Positions 15,172-15,900 of a stretch of 15,900 bases of DNA are shown piece by piece. The notes beneath the pieces are model-generated. The model was not told the origin of the DNA and ran no database searches. It saw only the letters and a list, made by a program, of their open reading frames with translations. Each line of letters begins with the position of its first letter. Within the stretch, counting starts at the first letter, position 1. The position numbers were made by a program, and so were the translations under genes. The stretch covers positions 1 to 15,900 of the forward strand of contig JBJXEZ010000116.1 in assembly GCA_046153695.1 (NCBI GenBank), in the 5' to 3' direction. This DNA comes from M3007 sp046153695 (GTDB lineage: Bacteria > Bacteroidota > Bacteroidia > Chitinophagales > Saprospiraceae).

Positions 15172-15856
15172 GCCTATTAAATTACTAATCGCCGACGACC
15201 ACGATATCGTTCTGGACGGGCTAAAGGCTATCCTGAATCCCTTTGCCGCAGAAAATAGTGCCGCACTGGCGTATTCAGAAGCGCATCCGTTCCAGATAGT
15301 GGGCGTTGCCGACAGTGGCGAGGCGGTTTTGGCTCGACTCGCCCAACTGCCAGAGGTAGACGTAGTGGTGCTTGACTACTACATGAGTGGCAAAAACGGT
15401 ATTGACACGGCTTTGGAAATCAAGGCGAAACACCCGACCGTCCGTGTAGTGCTGTTTTCAATGGAGGAGTCAGACCTGATTATTACCGAGGCGTTCGCCC
15501 AAAATCTGGACGGCTATGTGACCAAATCGGAAGGTCGCCGCCGGCTTTTGGAAGCGATCAAGCGTATACACAATGGCGAGCGGGTTTTTCCGATGCTGAA
15601 ACAGGCTAAAGGAGCCGTTCAACCTTGGCAGCCCATGGCTAAATCGGTGCTTTCGGATGCCGCCATCCTGTCGAAGCGGGAACGAGAAGTAGCCTGTCTG
15701 ATCGTCGAGGGCCGCACAACGCAACAGATAGCGGACACCTTGAACATAGCCTTCAATACCGTAGAAGTACACCGGAACAATATCTACCGAAAACTGGAGA
15801 TAAACCGAGTCGCTGAACTGGTAAAATATGCACTGGAGAATCATTTGTGTGGATGA
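15164..15856 (+). CDS. NarL/LuxR-type response regulator
   Basis: This 230-residue regulator has an N-terminal receiver domain with acidic residues D11/D12, phosphoacceptor D71 in VVVLDYYMSG, S99 and K121 (VTKSE). The C-terminal LuxR/GerE helix-turn-helix runs from about residue 168 (LSKREREVACLIVEGRTTQQIA, then TVEVHRNNIYRKL). The receiver has roughly 13 extra residues between helix 1 and strand 2 (around PFAAENSAALAYSEAHP) compared with usual NarL proteins. The ATG at 15164 overlaps the kinase stop by 8 bases, showing translational coupling; the upstream in-frame start at 15095 lies inside the kinase gene and is not preferred. Phosphorylated dimers probably bind the palindromes at 11321-11338 and 15859-15874, which would make the operon self-regulated. 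That binding is an inference. Confidence 0.93.
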   Translation: MSKPIKLLIADDHDIVLDGLKAILNPFAAENSAALAYSEAHPFQIVGVADSGEAVLARLAQLPEVDVVVLDYYMSGKNGIDTALEIKAKHPTVRVVLFSMEESDLIITEAFAQNLDGYVTKSEGRRRLLEAIKRIHNGERVFPMLKQAKGAVQPWQPMAKSVLSDAAILSKREREVACLIVEGRTTQQIADTLNIAFNTVEVHRNNIYRKLEINRVAELVKYALENHLCG

Positions 15857-15858
15857 GG

Positions 15859-15874
15859 TAGTGTAATTCCACTA
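15859..15874. promoter_or_regulatory. Second copy of the palindromic operator candidate
   Basis: TAGTGTAATTCCACTA matches 14 of 16 bases of the box upstream of the protease gene (TAGTGGAATACCACTA) and keeps the TAGTG/CACTA arms. It begins two bases after the response-regulator stop. A TACT at 15897-15900, 22 bases beyond the box, could be the first half of a -7 element cut by the window end, at nearly the same spacing as at the first copy (21 bases). Confidence 0.6.
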
Positions 15875-15900
15875 TTGACGGGTACTATTTCGGGGGTACT

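Noticed and set aside
1..15900. tRNA, rRNA, CRISPR array or intact insertion sequence
   Set aside because: I saw no cloverleaf, rRNA-like sequence, spaced direct repeats or transposase frame.

Overview
The window looks like a chromosome piece from a Bacteroidota bacterium, probably of the Saprospiria group (the group is an inference). The evidence is: a cell-surface protein with SprB-type repeats and a type B C-terminal sorting domain for the type IX secretion system; a DUF2480 protein, a family typical of this phylum; several TAnnTTTG promoter boxes, the phylum's characteristic -7 element; and Bacteroidota-type sequence in HtpG. There are no rRNA, tRNA or CRISPR features and no intact transposase gene.

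Layout. (1) 1-2352, plus strand: the 3' part of a large secreted adhesin-like protein. (2) 2491-7793, plus strand: a Rad50/SbcC-like ATPase with no SbcD/Mre11 beside it, a Uma2-type nuclease-fold protein, a DUF2480 protein, a membrane-anchored lytic transglycosylase and an outer-membrane beta-barrel protein. (3) 7860-11233, minus strand: htpG and an exported alkaline phosphatase, separated by about 380 bases rich in hairpins. (4) 11388-15856, plus strand: a tightly packed four-gene operon encoding a trypsin/V8-like serine protease, an unrecognised protein with an arginine-rich tail, a TPR sensor histidine kinase and a LuxR-type response regulator.

The four-gene operon is the most interesting part. 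A 16-base palindromic box (TAGTGGAATACCACTA) lies upstream of the protease gene, centred at about -41 from the predicted start of transcription. A 14/16 match to it lies just after the response-regulator gene, where the next promoter would be expected. I infer that this is the operator of the response regulator, so that the two-component pair activates its own operon and the next gene. The unrecognised second protein has no arginine in its first 188 residues and ten in its last 29, encoded mostly by AGA/AGG codons. A processing, binding or localisation role for the tail, possibly involving the neighbouring protease, is a hypothesis only.

Smaller points of interest: a 58-base MITE-like element flanked by TAA direct repeats sits between the convergent barrel and htpG genes, and a related but degenerate copy lies in the leader of the Rad50-like gene. 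All functional calls rest on reading motifs by eye; no database search was run.
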